Shown here in pieces: positions 30,035 through 38,872 of a stretch of 64,000 nucleotides of DNA. Under the pieces are notes generated by a model, which did no database searches, was not told the DNA's origin, and saw nothing but the letters and a program-made list of their open reading frames with translations. Position numbers and translations under genes: made by a program. The stretch is taken from the NCBI GenBank assembly GCA_900541585.1, contig UQKD01000003.1:62001-126000 (forward strand). The letters run 5' to 3'. How positions within the stretch are numbered: the stretch's first letter is position 1; each line of letters starts with the position of its first letter. This DNA is from an uncultured Alistipes sp. GTDB taxonomy: Bacteria > Bacteroidota > Bacteroidia > Bacteroidales > Rikenellaceae.

Positions 30035-30718
30035 ATGAGAATCAATAAGGAAGGATACAAAATCATCGGCATTTCGGGCGCTGTCTGCCTGCTTCTGTGG
30101 TGGCTGTTTTACCATTTGCTGGTCCACGATGCGAACGTCTCGCTGCTGTGGTTCAGCACCCTCGTGCTGCTGTTGTTCTGGTTCTTCATCGTGGCCTTCT
30201 TCCGCGAACCCCGCCGGGTGCGCATCCACGATGCCGATCTGGTCTTCGCTCCCTGCGACGGCCGCGTGGTCGTGACGGAGGTCGTCACCGAGGACGAGTA
30301 CCTCAAGAAGGAGATGCTGCAGATTTCGATCTTCATGTCCATTACGAACGTCCACATGAACTGGGTTCCCGTGGGCGGCGAGGTGGAGTATTTCAAATAC
30401 CATCCGGGGCGTTTTCTGGTGGCCTGGCACCCCAAATCCTCGACCGAGAACGAACGCACGACGACCGTGGTGCGGATGCCCTCGGGCCAAAAGGTGCTCT
30501 TCCGCCAGATTGCGGGATTCATCGCACGGCGCATCATCTCGTATATGACCGTCGGTCATCAGGTCGAGCAGAACAGCGTCTGCGGATTCATCAAGTTCGG
30601 CTCGCGCGTCGACGTACTCGTCCCCAAGGACAGCGAACTGCTGGTGGAGATCGGCGATCCCACGGTGGGTTCGCAGACTCCGATCGCTCGGCTGCGCAAG
30701 AACCTCGAAAACGAATAG
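30035..30718 (+). CDS. psd: Phosphatidylserine decarboxylase
   Basis: The 227-residue proenzyme converts phosphatidylserine to phosphatidylethanolamine. It cleaves itself at a Gly-Ser pair to generate the pyruvoyl group; the pair is visible as FGSRVDV (Ser at about 190). MSITNVHMNWVPVGG with the active-site His is diagnostic, as is FIARRIISYM. It is the short archaeal/Bacteroidetes-type form with two N-terminal hydrophobic segments. It lies between cdsA and an AI-2E-family gene on one probable transcript. Confidence 0.95.
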   Translation: MRINKEGYKIIGISGAVCLLLWWLFYHLLVHDANVSLLWFSTLVLLLFWFFIVAFFREPRRVRIHDADLVFAPCDGRVVVTEVVTEDEYLKKEMLQISIFMSITNVHMNWVPVGGEVEYFKYHPGRFLVAWHPKSSTENERTTTVVRMPSGQKVLFRQIAGFIARRIISYMTVGHQVEQNSVCGFIKFGSRVDVLVPKDSELLVEIGDPTVGSQTPIARLRKNLENE

Positions 30719-30722
30719 CGCC

Positions 30723-31829
30723 ATGAAGGCGACGCCCCAGACCTTCCTGCGGTTCATCGCGGGCGCGGCGGTTGCCGCGGCCGTGCTCTTTCTGGTCTGG
30801 TATTTCTCCTCGATCGTCGTCTACATCCTCGTTTCGGCCGTGCTGGCCGTCATGGGCAATCCGCTGGTGAAGTTCCTTTCGGGACTTCATTTCAAGGGCT
30901 GGCAGGTTCCCCGCTGGCTGGCCGCACTGGCGACCCTCGTGGTGATCTGGGCTGTGGCGGCCATGCTGTGCTCGTTGTTCGTGCCGCTGGTCTTCAACAA
31001 GATAAACCAGTTCGCCCACGTCGACTTCGCGGCGGTCGTGGGGAGCATCGGCGAGCCTATCGCCCGGATGCAGCACGATTTGCAGACGCTCTTTTCGCTG
31101 CCCGCGAGCACCTTCTCGCTCTCCGACGAACTGACCGCCGCCCTCCGGCAGATCATCGACATCAATTCGCTCAACACGATCTTCTCGTCGGTCATCAACC
31201 TCGTGCTTTCGTCGGTGATCGCCGTTTTCTCCGTCTCGTTCATCACGTTCTTCTTCCTCAAGGAGGAGGGCCTGTTCTACGCGATGGTCACCTCCGTTTT
31301 CCCGGAACATTATCACGACAACATCACCCGTGCGCTGGATTCGGTGACGGTCCTGCTGGCGCGCTACTTTACGGGTATCCTTTCGGAAAGCCTCCTGCTT
31401 ACGATCGCCGTGACGCTGGTGATGATGGCTTTCGGGATGAAGGCCGCCGACGCGGGGTTCATCGGTCTTATCATGGGCGTGATGAACGTCGTGCCTTACG
31501 CCGGGCCGCTGATCGGCGGCGTGGTTTCGGTCTTCGTGGGCATCGTCTCGCCGATCGAGGGCATGAGCGTGGGGCATACGGCCTTCGTGATCGCCGGGTC
31601 GCTGCTGATCCTCAAGGGAATGGACGATTTCATCCTTCAGCCGACGCTCTATTCCGAGCGTGTGAAGGCGCATCCGCTCGAAATCTTCCTGGTGATTCTC
31701 ATTGCCGGGTCGCTGGCCGGAATCCTGGGCATGCTGCTGGCGATACCTTCCTATACGGTCCTGCGTGTCTTTGCCAAGGAGTTCTTCTCGCAGTTCCGGC
31801 TGGTGCGTAAACTGACCGAAAAAATCTGA
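30723..31829 (+). CDS. AI-2E transporter family permease
   Basis: This 368-residue membrane protein of the AI-2E transporter (TqsA/PerM) family has about seven hydrophobic segments, starting with FIAGAAVAAAVLFLVWYFSS. The family C-terminal block is present (GVMNVVPYAGPLIGGVVSVF, KGMDDFILQPTLYSERV, AHPLEIFLVILIAGSLAGIL). Family members have been tied to autoinducer-2 export or ion/proton exchange, and the substrate here is unknown. Its stop codon overlaps the riboflavin kinase start by one base. Confidence 0.9.
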   Translation: MKATPQTFLRFIAGAAVAAAVLFLVWYFSSIVVYILVSAVLAVMGNPLVKFLSGLHFKGWQVPRWLAALATLVVIWAVAAMLCSLFVPLVFNKINQFAHVDFAAVVGSIGEPIARMQHDLQTLFSLPASTFSLSDELTAALRQIIDINSLNTIFSSVINLVLSSVIAVFSVSFITFFFLKEEGLFYAMVTSVFPEHYHDNITRALDSVTVLLARYFTGILSESLLLTIAVTLVMMAFGMKAADAGFIGLIMGVMNVVPYAGPLIGGVVSVFVGIVSPIEGMSVGHTAFVIAGSLLILKGMDDFILQPTLYSERVKAHPLEIFLVILIAGSLAGILGMLLAIPSYTVLRVFAKEFFSQFRLVRKLTEKI

Positions 31830-32194
31830 TGGAGCGGGTTTTGATCGAAGGCGTTGTGGAGCACGGACGCCGCTTGGGACGTGAGCTGGGGTTTCCGACG
31901 GCCAACCTGGCCGTCCCGGAGGGCATTGCCGCTGCCGACGGGGTCTACCGTTCGCGGGCCGAGGTCGGGGGACGGACTTACGACGCCATGTCGAATCTGG
32001 GGAGCAACCCTTCGGTCGGAGGTGTCGAACGGCGTCTGGAGACCCATATTTTCGATTTCGAAGGCGTACTGTACGGTCGCCTGCTGCGCGTCGAACTGCT
32101 CGAAAAGGTCCGCGACGAGCGCAAATTCGCCTCGATCGAGGAGCTACGGGCGCAAATCGAACGGGACAAGGAATATATTTTAAAAAACAGATAG
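31829..32194 (+). CDS. Stand-alone riboflavin kinase domain protein
   Basis: This 121-residue protein corresponds only to the flavokinase half of bacterial RibF. The signature appears near the start ([20 protein letters not shown]), followed by [48 protein letters not shown] and LRDER-like VRDERKF. The N-terminal FAD-synthetase (nucleotidyltransferase) domain is absent, and no sequence for it precedes the ATG, which overlaps the preceding stop (TGATG). Riboflavin plus ATP to FMN is the expected reaction. A bifunctional RibF is probably encoded elsewhere; that is inference. It is followed by ahcY after four bases. Confidence 0.85.
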   Translation: MERVLIEGVVEHGRRLGRELGFPTANLAVPEGIAAADGVYRSRAEVGGRTYDAMSNLGSNPSVGGVERRLETHIFDFEGVLYGRLLRVELLEKVRDERKFASIEELRAQIERDKEYILKNR

Positions 32195-32198
32195 GAAT

Positions 32199-33608
32199 AT
32201 GTATTTGGATTTGACACTTCCCTACAAGGTCGCCGACATGTCGCTGGCCGAGTGGGGCCGCAAGGAGATCGAAATTTCCGAGCATGAAATGCCGGGCCTG
32301 ATGGCCGTGCGCCGCAAATACGGCCCCCAGAAGCCGCTGAAAGGCGTACGCGTGATGGGTTCGCTGCACATGACCATCCAGACGGCCGTGCTGATCGAAA
32401 CCCTCGTGGAGCTGGGCGCCGACGTGCGCTGGTGCTCGTGCAACATCTTCTCGACGCAGGACCATGCGGCCGCCGCGATTGCCGCCGCGGGCGTTCCGGT
32501 CTTCGCGTGGAAGGGCGAGACGCTGCCCGAATACTGGTGGTGTACCGCCATGGCCCTTTCGTTTCCCGGCGGCAAAGGTCCGCAGCTGATCGTCGACGAC
32601 GGCGGCGACGCCACGCTGCTGATCCACAAGGGCTACAAGGCCGAGAACGACGCCTCGACGCTCGACTGCGAACCTTCGTCCTACGAAGAGGAGGTGATCC
32701 TCGGCACGCTGAAGAGGATTTTGGCCGAGGACCCCGGAAAATGGCACCGTACGGTCGCCGAATGGAAGGGCGTGAGCGAGGAGACCACCACGGGCGTACA
32801 CCGCCTCTATCAGATGCAGGAGGCCGGCGAACTCCTGGTTCCTGCCATCAACGTCAACGACTCGTGCACCAAGTCGAAGTTCGACAACCTCTACGGCTGC
32901 CGCGAGTCGCTGGCCGACGGCATCAAGCGCGCCACGGACGTGATGATCGCCGGCAAGGTGGTCGTCGTGTGCGGCTACGGCGACGTGGGCAAGGGCTGCG
33001 CCCGTTCGATGCGTTCCTACGGCGCACGGGTGATCGTCACGGAGATCGACCCCATCTGCGCCCTGCAGGCCGCGATGGAGGGCTTCGAGGTGAAGACCGT
33101 CGAGAGTGCGCTGGCCGAAGGCAACATCTACGTCACCTGCACGGGTAACTGCGACATCATCACGCTGGAGCATATGGAGCGGATGCGCGACCAGGCCATC
33201 GTCTGCAATATCGGCCATTTCGACAACGAGATTCAGATGGCGCGCCTCGAAAAATCCGGGGCCGTGAAGCTGAATATCAAGCCGCAGGTCGACAAGTTCA
33301 CCTTCCCCGACGGACATTCGATCTTCATTCTGGCCGAAGGCCGCCTGGTGAACCTCGGCTGCGCCACGGGCCATCCTTCGTTCGTGATGTCGAACTCCTT
33401 CACCAACCAGTGCCTCGCACAGATGGAGCTGTGGCAGAAGGAGCTTGCGGTCGGCGTCTACCGCCTGCCGAAGCACCTCGACGAGGAGGTGGCGCGCCTG
33501 CACCTGGACAACCTCGGCGTCGAACTGACCCGCCTGACCCGGCGTCAGGCCGACTACATCGGCGTTCCCGAGGACGGTCCCTACAAGGCCGAGCACTACC
33601 GCTATTAG
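32199..33608 (+). CDS. ahcY: Adenosylhomocysteinase
   Basis: This 469-residue cytosolic NAD-dependent enzyme splits S-adenosylhomocysteine to adenosine and homocysteine in the methyl cycle. Substrate-site motifs [31 protein letters not shown] and [13 protein letters not shown] are present. The NAD-binding GYGDVG lies at 259-264 ([13 protein letters not shown]), and the C-terminal LD(N)LGVELTRL to PYKAEHYRY tail is the family ending. It is the last gene of a plus-strand run that begins at rsfS and ends in a strong hairpin. Confidence 0.97.
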   Translation: MYLDLTLPYKVADMSLAEWGRKEIEISEHEMPGLMAVRRKYGPQKPLKGVRVMGSLHMTIQTAVLIETLVELGADVRWCSCNIFSTQDHAAAAIAAAGVPVFAWKGETLPEYWWCTAMALSFPGGKGPQLIVDDGGDATLLIHKGYKAENDASTLDCEPSSYEEEVILGTLKRILAEDPGKWHRTVAEWKGVSEETTTGVHRLYQMQEAGELLVPAINVNDSCTKSKFDNLYGCRESLADGIKRATDVMIAGKVVVVCGYGDVGKGCARSMRSYGARVIVTEIDPICALQAAMEGFEVKTVESALAEGNIYVTCTGNCDIITLEHMERMRDQAIVCNIGHFDNEIQMARLEKSGAVKLNIKPQVDKFTFPDGHSIFILAEGRLVNLGCATGHPSFVMSNSFTNQCLAQMELWQKELAVGVYRLPKHLDEEVARLHLDNLGVELTRLTRRQADYIGVPEDGPYKAEHYRY

Positions 33609-33640
33609 TCGTAGGTTCGGAACCGAATACGCGGTTATTC

Positions 33641-33681
33641 CGAACAAAAGCCCCGGCTCGTCGAGCCGGGGCTTTTGTTCG
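33641..33681. terminator. Perfect bidirectional terminator
   Basis: A 20-base perfect inverted repeat (33641-33660 with 33662-33681) has AAAA/TTTT inside the arms. It separates convergent ahcY and the M16 peptidase gene. Confidence 0.9.
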
Positions 33682-33692
33682 GAAGACCGGGT

Positions 33693-36593
33693 TTAATACC
33701 CGAACAGCTCCTCCTGCGAAACGGTACGGATCGGGCCGAGCGTCTTGAGGTAGTTGAGGTCGAGGTCCTGAATGTCACCCAGGATGCCGTAGACGTATTT
33801 GCGGTTCTTGACCCACTTTTCCTGTGCGGCTTTCACGTCGGCGAGCGTCATCGCCTGCACCTTCTCGAAGATCTGCTTGTCGCGGTCCTCTCCGAGGCCC
33901 ATGTTGCGCAGCTTGATGAAACTCCACAGCACCTGTTCCTTCACCGTGCGGTCGGTGCGCAGGCGCGAAATCAACCCTTCCTTGGCGATCTTGAACGCAG
34001 CCTCCGATTCGGGCATCTGGTTGATGATTTCGTCGAAAGCCTCGATCGCCGTCTGCATCTTGTCGTTCTGCGTGGCGATGAAAGCCATGTAGCCGTACTT
34101 CATGTCGCCATAGTGCGGCTGCATGATGTATGCCGAAGCCGAGTAGGCCAGGCCGCGTGCCTCGCGCATCTCCTGGAACACGACGGAGTTCATGCCGCCG
34201 CCGAAATACTCGTTGTAGAGCGTGATTTCGGGGTCGGCCGTGACGTCGAACTGTTTGCCGAGGTTCGCATACTGGAGGTAGTAGAGCTGCTTGGCGTCGT
34301 ATTGGGCCATCAGCACTTTGCTTTCGTCCGTGGGCAGCAGCTGCAGGTGTTTTTTCTCGAGCGGTTGGAGTTCCGCAGGCGTTTTGTGGTGTGCGGCCAG
34401 GGCCTCCTTCACTTCCGTTTCCGACTGTGGGCCGTAGTAGAGAGCCTTGTGCCGTTTGCCCAGCAGGTCGTGAACCTTCGCCAGCAGCGCCTCGGAGGTT
34501 ATGGCTTCGAGTTCCGGGTTGGTGAGTGTCGTGCGGCGGATGAAGTCGGGCCCGTAGAACAAGTAGGTTTGCAGGGCGCCGAAGCAGCGGCTCTGGTTGA
34601 GTTTGTTGTCGGCGCGGCTCTTGATCCTGTCGGCCTTGAGATTGGCGAGAATCGCCTCGTCGGGTCTGGCGTCGTTCAGCAGTCCGCCGACGATCTCCAT
34701 CGCCTGGCCCATGTTCTCGCTCAATCCCTTGATCGAGATATGGCATGAATTGGGTCCGGCCTGCATCGAGAACGAGCAGGCGATGCCGTACATTTTCGAG
34801 GCGATCTGCTCGGCCGTCAGCGATTCGGAGCCGAGGTAGCTCAGGTAGTCGAACGCCAGGTTGAGGGCCGGATCGCTCTCCGTGCCCGTGTCGAACACGT
34901 AGGTCAGCGAGAAGATGTCGTTGCTTTCGTTTTTCTTATAAAGTACGTCGATGCCTTTGCGGGCTTCGAACTGCGACATGTCTTTCCCGTAGTCCACGAA
35001 CACCGGTTCGATGGGCTTCACCTCGGAGTTCTGTATCTCGGCCAGGAAGGCGCTCTGCGCGTCGCGGTTGGTGGCGATGGGCGTGATTTTCGGGGCTGCG
35101 ATCTTCTGCTCATTGGGGTCCTTGCCTTCGCGTTTGTAGACGATGGCGTAACTTTCGGGACCGAGGTACTTGTTGGCCCAGTCCACCACATCCTGCTTGG
35201 TGATCTTTTCCATGCGGTCCAGTTGGCGGATGTCGTCGGCCCACTCCTTGCCGTAGATGAACGAGTAGACGTAGAACATGGCGCGCTGGTCGTATTTGTC
35301 GAACTCGTTCATCAGCTGCATCTTGTAGTTGTTGACCGAAGCCTCGATCAACCCTTCGTCGAACTCTCCGGCGCGAATCTTCGCCGCTTCGGCCAACAGC
35401 AGGTCGCGCACTTCGTCGAGCGACTGTCCGGCTTTCGGACTGCCCGCCATGAGGAACGTTCCGTAGTCGGGCTGCGTCGAGGCATAGGCGTAGGCCGAGA
35501 GCACCTTCTGCTGCTGGTTCAGGTCGAGGTCGATCAGGCCGGCCTGCCCGTTGTAGAGGACCGAACCTACGATGTCCGCCACGTCGTTCGAGGGATCCGT
35601 TGCGGCCGGCAGTCGCCAGCCCAGCATGACGCGTGCGGCCTCGGGACCATAGACCTCCTTCACCACGGGTGCGGTGATCGGCTCTTCGGGCTTGAATTCC
35701 AGTTTCGGCAGGTCGGGGTTGGGCTGCATGCCGCCGAAGTACTTGTCGATCGTTGCGATCATCTCGTCGGGATCGAAGTCGCCCGAGACGCAGACGGCCA
35801 TGTTGTTGGGCACGTAGTAGGTCTTGTGGTAGTTCTTGACGTTGGTGATCGACGGGTTCTTGAGGCTCTCCTGCGTTCCCAGCACGGTTTGCGTGCCATA
35901 GGGATGGTTGGGGAAGAGCGCGGCGTCCATCGCCTCCCAGATTTTGCGGCTGTCCTGCGTCAGCGACATGTTCTTCTCTTCGTAGATGGTCTCCAGCTCG
36001 GTGTGGAAGCCGCGGATCACGGGATTGAGGAATCGGTCGGCCTGGATTTTAGCCCAGTTGTCGATCTGGTTCGAAGGGATGTCCTCGACGTAAACGGTCA
36101 TGTCCTGCGACGTGAAGGCGTTGGTCCCGTTGGCGCCGATGGCGGCCATCAGTTTGTCGTATTCGTTGGGAATTGCGATTTTCGAAGCCTCGTAGCTTAT
36201 CGAGTCGATGCGGTGGTAGATCGCCGCGCGTCCGGCTTCGTCAGAGGTCTTGCGGTAGACCTCGAAGAGCCGTTCGATCTCGTCGAGCATGGGTTTTTCG
36301 GCGGCGTAGTCGGACGTTCCGAACTTTTCGGTTCCCTTGAACATCAGGTGTTCGAAGTAGTGTGCCAGGCCGGTCGTCTCGGCAGGGTCGTTCTTGCCGC
36401 CGACCCGCACGGCGATGGCCGTCTGGATGCGGGGCTGCTCCTTCATGACGCTCATGTAGACCTTCAGGCCGTTGGGGAGCGTGTAAATCCGGGTTTTCAG
36501 CGGATCGTTCGACACCGTTTCGTACTTGTATTTGCTGCAAGACGAAGCGAGCACCGCGAGGATGACCGCCGTTAGTAGTAGAAACTTTTTCAT
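33693..36593 (-). CDS. M16 family zinc peptidase lipoprotein (pitrilysin/insulinase-like)
   Basis: The 966-residue protein has a lipobox signal (MKKFLLLTAVILAVLASSC). The inverted zinc motif HYFEH lies at 78-82 (GLAHYFEHLMFKG), and a downstream Glu in LETIYEEKNMS completes the metal site. A second, inactive M16 unit fills the C-terminal half (ALNLAFDYLSYLGSES to KTLGPIRTVSQEELFGY), giving the two-domain clamshell of the family. The Bacteroidetes members are envelope-associated. It is expected to degrade peptides in the periplasm. A DUF456 gene lies 12 bp upstream in the same direction, so the two may be cotranscribed. Confidence 0.9.
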   Translation of the reverse strand: MKKFLLLTAVILAVLASSCSKYKYETVSNDPLKTRIYTLPNGLKVYMSVMKEQPRIQTAIAVRVGGKNDPAETTGLAHYFEHLMFKGTEKFGTSDYAAEKPMLDEIERLFEVYRKTSDEAGRAAIYHRIDSISYEASKIAIPNEYDKLMAAIGANGTNAFTSQDMTVYVEDIPSNQIDNWAKIQADRFLNPVIRGFHTELETIYEEKNMSLTQDSRKIWEAMDAALFPNHPYGTQTVLGTQESLKNPSITNVKNYHKTYYVPNNMAVCVSGDFDPDEMIATIDKYFGGMQPNPDLPKLEFKPEEPITAPVVKEVYGPEAARVMLGWRLPAATDPSNDVADIVGSVLYNGQAGLIDLDLNQQQKVLSAYAYASTQPDYGTFLMAGSPKAGQSLDEVRDLLLAEAAKIRAGEFDEGLIEASVNNYKMQLMNEFDKYDQRAMFYVYSFIYGKEWADDIRQLDRMEKITKQDVVDWANKYLGPESYAIVYKREGKDPNEQKIAAPKITPIATNRDAQSAFLAEIQNSEVKPIEPVFVDYGKDMSQFEARKGIDVLYKKNESNDIFSLTYVFDTGTESDPALNLAFDYLSYLGSESLTAEQIASKMYGIACSFSMQAGPNSCHISIKGLSENMGQAMEIVGGLLNDARPDEAILANLKADRIKSRADNKLNQSRCFGALQTYLFYGPDFIRRTTLTNPELEAITSEALLAKVHDLLGKRHKALYYGPQSETEVKEALAAHHKTPAELQPLEKKHLQLLPTDESKVLMAQYDAKQLYYLQYANLGKQFDVTADPEITLYNEYFGGGMNSVVFQEMREARGLAYSASAYIMQPHYGDMKYGYMAFIATQNDKMQTAIEAFDEIINQMPESEAAFKIAKEGLISRLRTDRTVKEQVLWSFIKLRNMGLGEDRDKQIFEKVQAMTLADVKAAQEKWVKNRKYVYGILGDIQDLDLNYLKTLGPIRTVSQEELFGY

Positions 36594-36605
36594 ATGCGAT
36601 ATGTT

Positions 36606-37118
36606 TTAGAAAGTAGTTACGAACCAGTCCCGGAGAGCGGGGTAGGTGTCGGCCGTGACGTGGATCAGCATGCCTACCGAGGCCGCCAGCTTGACGCCCG
36701 TGCCGACGACGAACGCGAGGAACGACCCGAATCCCACGAGGAAAGCCTTCGGAACGTCGCCGCGGTCGTTGAGCAGTTCGCCCAGCACGGCGCCCACGAA
36801 CGGGCCGAGGATGATCCCCACGGGTGGAAACAGGAAGAATCCGGCGAAGACGCCTACCGTGGCCCCGATGGCTCCCGAGCGCGATCCGCCGAAGCGGCGT
36901 GTCATCCATGCGGGCAGGAAATAGTCGGCGACGCTTACGGCGACGGTCACCGCGAGCCACAGCCAGATCGCCCCGGAGGTCATGTGGGAGTAGGAGGTGA
37001 ACCAGGCGCAGAGAAGTCCGGCGTAGCTCAGCACCACGCCCGGCAGGGCCGGTACGATGCAGCCGATGATGCCCAGTATCGAGAGCACGAAGGCGGCTAT
37101 GGAGAGGGTTATGTCCAT
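36606..37118 (-). CDS. DUF456 membrane protein
   Basis: This ~170-residue integral membrane protein starts at MDITLSIAAFVLSILGIIGC. The family pattern of small-residue glycine-zipper helices is visible (IVPALPGVVLSYAGLLCAWF, GPFVGAVLGELLNDRGDVPK, AFLVGFGSFLAFVVGTGVKL). Four to five hydrophobic segments can be seen. The function is unknown. The start is chosen because the frame upstream lacks membrane character and crosses a terminator. A TATCTTTG -7 box lies just upstream (minus strand, about 37216-37223). Confidence 0.85.
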   Translation of the reverse strand: MDITLSIAAFVLSILGIIGCIVPALPGVVLSYAGLLCAWFTSYSHMTSGAIWLWLAVTVAVSVADYFLPAWMTRRFGGSRSGAIGATVGVFAGFFLFPPVGIILGPFVGAVLGELLNDRGDVPKAFLVGFGSFLAFVVGTGVKLAASVGMLIHVTADTYPALRDWFVTTF

Positions 37119-37239
37119 CGAAGAGTGCTTGGCCCTGCGGCGGCGGAGCAGTCCGGGAGCCGGACGGATTCGTTCGATCCGGCCGGGGTGCGCGGCTTTT
37201 GCAGAGGTTATCTTCGGCAAAGATAACGGATTAAACGAA

Positions 37240-37265
37240 AAAATCTCCCTTTTCGGGGAGATTTT
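37240..37265 (-). terminator. Terminator of panC-panD unit
   Basis: The 10-bp arms 37240-37249 and 37256-37265 form a hairpin with a T-run on the minus strand, 27 bp past the panD stop. Confidence 0.75.
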
Positions 37266-37291
37266 GTGTCCGGTCGGCCTGCCGCCGCGCG

Positions 37292-37651
37292 TTATTTCAC
37301 GAGCCGGTTGGTCGCCGTGTCGGGGAAAACGATCCACGGGCGGAACTGTTTGGCGTCCTCGAAATCCATCAGCGCGTAGGATGCGATGATGATTACGTCG
37401 CCCACCTGCACCTTGCGTGCCGCGGCGCCGTTCAGGCACACGCAGCCGCTGCCGCGCTCGCCCTTGATCGTGTAGGTCTCGAAACGCTCTCCGTTGTTGA
37501 TGTCCATGATCTGGACCTTCTCGCCTTCGATCACATTGGCGGCTTCCATGAGCGCCTCGTCGATGGTGATGCTCCCCACGTAGTTCAGGTCGGCCTGCGT
37601 GACCGTTACGCGGTGGATCTTCGATTTGATGACTTCAATCTGGAATTTCAT
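37292..37651 (-). CDS. panD: Aspartate 1-decarboxylase proenzyme
   Basis: This 119-residue pyruvoyl enzyme makes beta-alanine for pantothenate. The self-cleavage Gly-Ser pair is G26-S27 ([10 protein letters not shown]), and [40 protein letters not shown] and [10 protein letters not shown] are family motifs. The ATG overlaps the panC stop by four bases (ATGA), an unmistakable two-gene operon. Confidence 0.96.
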   Translation of the reverse strand: MKFQIEVIKSKIHRVTVTQADLNYVGSITIDEALMEAANVIEGEKVQIMDINNGERFETYTIKGERGSGCVCLNGAAARKVQVGDVIIIASYALMDFEDAKQFRPWIVFPDTATNRLVK

Positions 37652-38487
37652 GATCGGATACAGATATTATCAATTAAACGGATCTCCCCGGCCTGTACGG
37701 CGATGCAGCCCTGAATGCGCTCCGAGTCGCTCCATGCGGCGACCTCCTGCATCGTCAGCGCGTCGACCGACTGGTAGTAGATGACCTTGAGCAGCGGGTT
37801 GCGCTCCACTTCTGCCGTGACCCATGCCTTCAGTTCGGCGGGCGTCGTTTCGTGCGATTTCTCCACGGCAGCGCGCAGCGTGGCGTAGATGTGCGGCGCA
37901 GCGGCGCGGTGTGCCTCGTCGAGCAACGTGTTGCGCGAGGAGAGCGCCAGCCCGTCTTCGCCGCGGACGATGGGGCATTCGACGATCTCCACCGGCAGTT
38001 TCAGCTGGGCCACCATCGCCTTGATCACGGCGATCTGCTGGAAATCCTTCTCCCCGAAGTAGGCGCGTGCCGGGCGTACGATGTCGAACAGGCGGCTGAC
38101 GACCTGCGCCACGCCGTTGAAGTGTCCGGGGCGCGTCGCGCCCTCCATCACCTTGTCGATCTGTCCGAAATCGAAAATCCGGGTGTCTTCCTCGGGATAT
38201 ATCTCTTCGACCGAAGGCATCAGCACGAAATCCGCACCGGCCTCCTCCAGCAGGCGAGCATCGGCCTCCGGGGTGCGGGGGTAGTGCCGCAGGTCGTTCT
38301 TGTCGTTGAATTGCGTGGGGTTCACGAAGACGCTCACGACGACTGTGGCGTTCTCCCTGCGGGCGCGCTCCACGAGCGAGCGGTGCCCTGCATGCAGGGC
38401 GCCCATCGTGGGTACGAAACCGATTCCCGGCTGTTCCGTCCGGTCCAGCTCGGCGCGAAGTTCCTTGACGCTTGTAAATACTTTCAT
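37648..38487 (-). CDS. panC: Pantothenate synthetase
   Basis: This enzyme ligates pantoate and beta-alanine with ATP to form pantothenate. The 279-residue protein has [73 protein letters not shown] and [11 protein letters not shown], the standard motif set. The length is normal. It precedes panD on the same transcript. A TTTC-N19-TACCTTTG promoter ends 25 bp before the ATG. Confidence 0.97.
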   Translation of the reverse strand: MKVFTSVKELRAELDRTEQPGIGFVPTMGALHAGHRSLVERARRENATVVVSVFVNPTQFNDKNDLRHYPRTPEADARLLEEAGADFVLMPSVEEIYPEEDTRIFDFGQIDKVMEGATRPGHFNGVAQVVSRLFDIVRPARAYFGEKDFQQIAVIKAMVAQLKLPVEIVECPIVRGEDGLALSSRNTLLDEAHRAAAPHIYATLRAAVEKSHETTPAELKAWVTAEVERNPLLKVIYYQSVDALTMQEVAAWSDSERIQGCIAVQAGEIRLIDNICIRS

Positions 38488-38512
38488 CTCTTTCTTGAAA
38501 CGAGTTGCGGGG

Positions 38513-38543
38513 CAAAGGTAGAAAAGATAATTAAGATTGGAAA
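38513..38543 (-). promoter_or_regulatory. panC-panD promoter
   Basis: On the minus strand TTTC (38540-38543), 19 bases and TACCTTTG (38513-38520) lie 25 bp before the panC ATG. Confidence 0.55.
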
Positions 38544-38596
38544 GTGAAAAATGAAAAATTATGAAAGGCCCGGAGGCTATTCCGAAAGGTTTATGC

Positions 38597-38604
38597 TATC
38601 TTTG
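38597..38604 (+). promoter_or_regulatory. Promoter-like -7 box
   Basis: TATCTTTG on the plus strand sits just before a degraded DUF1080 gene end, 269 bp upstream of the dipeptidyl peptidase gene. It may now serve that gene with a long leader. Confidence 0.4.
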
Positions 38605-38624
38605 TAAGCAATATGGACTTTTAA

Positions 38625-38816
38625 CCTTGCTTGAATTCTGATTATGAACAGCTGTTTTTCCCTGAAAACCGCCGCCGTCCGGGTCTGTCCGGAACCACCG
38701 AATACATCGGTTTCCCGAAAGTCGCCGAATACGGTGCGGGATCGATCCGCCTGCAGTCGCACGGCGACAAGAGCGCGCCGATCGGTTTCCGCAATATCTG
38801 GCTCCGGGAGTTGTGA
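38625..38816 (+). pseudogene. C-terminal remnant of a DUF1080 (3-keto-disaccharide hydrolase-like) gene
   Basis: An open frame of ~63 codons follows an in-frame TAA at 38622-38624. Its translation ends GSIRLQSHGDKSAPIGFRNI followed by WLREL and a stop. That is the conserved last strand pair of DUF1080 family proteins (pattern G-x-I-x-LQ-x-H-G-D ... P-x-x-FRNIW-x-REL). Full DUF1080 proteins are ~250 residues or longer with a signal peptide; only the C-terminus is left and there is no good start. The intact part of the gene is not in the flanking DNA. This identification is by motif only. Confidence 0.55.
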
Positions 38817-38872
38817 TGCGGTTTCCGCGGCCCGATTTGCATTGTTTTTGACGAAACTAACCCTGTAATATT

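Noticed and set aside
38644..38868. 74-codon open frame on the plus strand starting with ATG
   Set aside because: The composition is Ser/Arg-rich with no motif; the overlapping frame carries the convincing DUF1080 ending.
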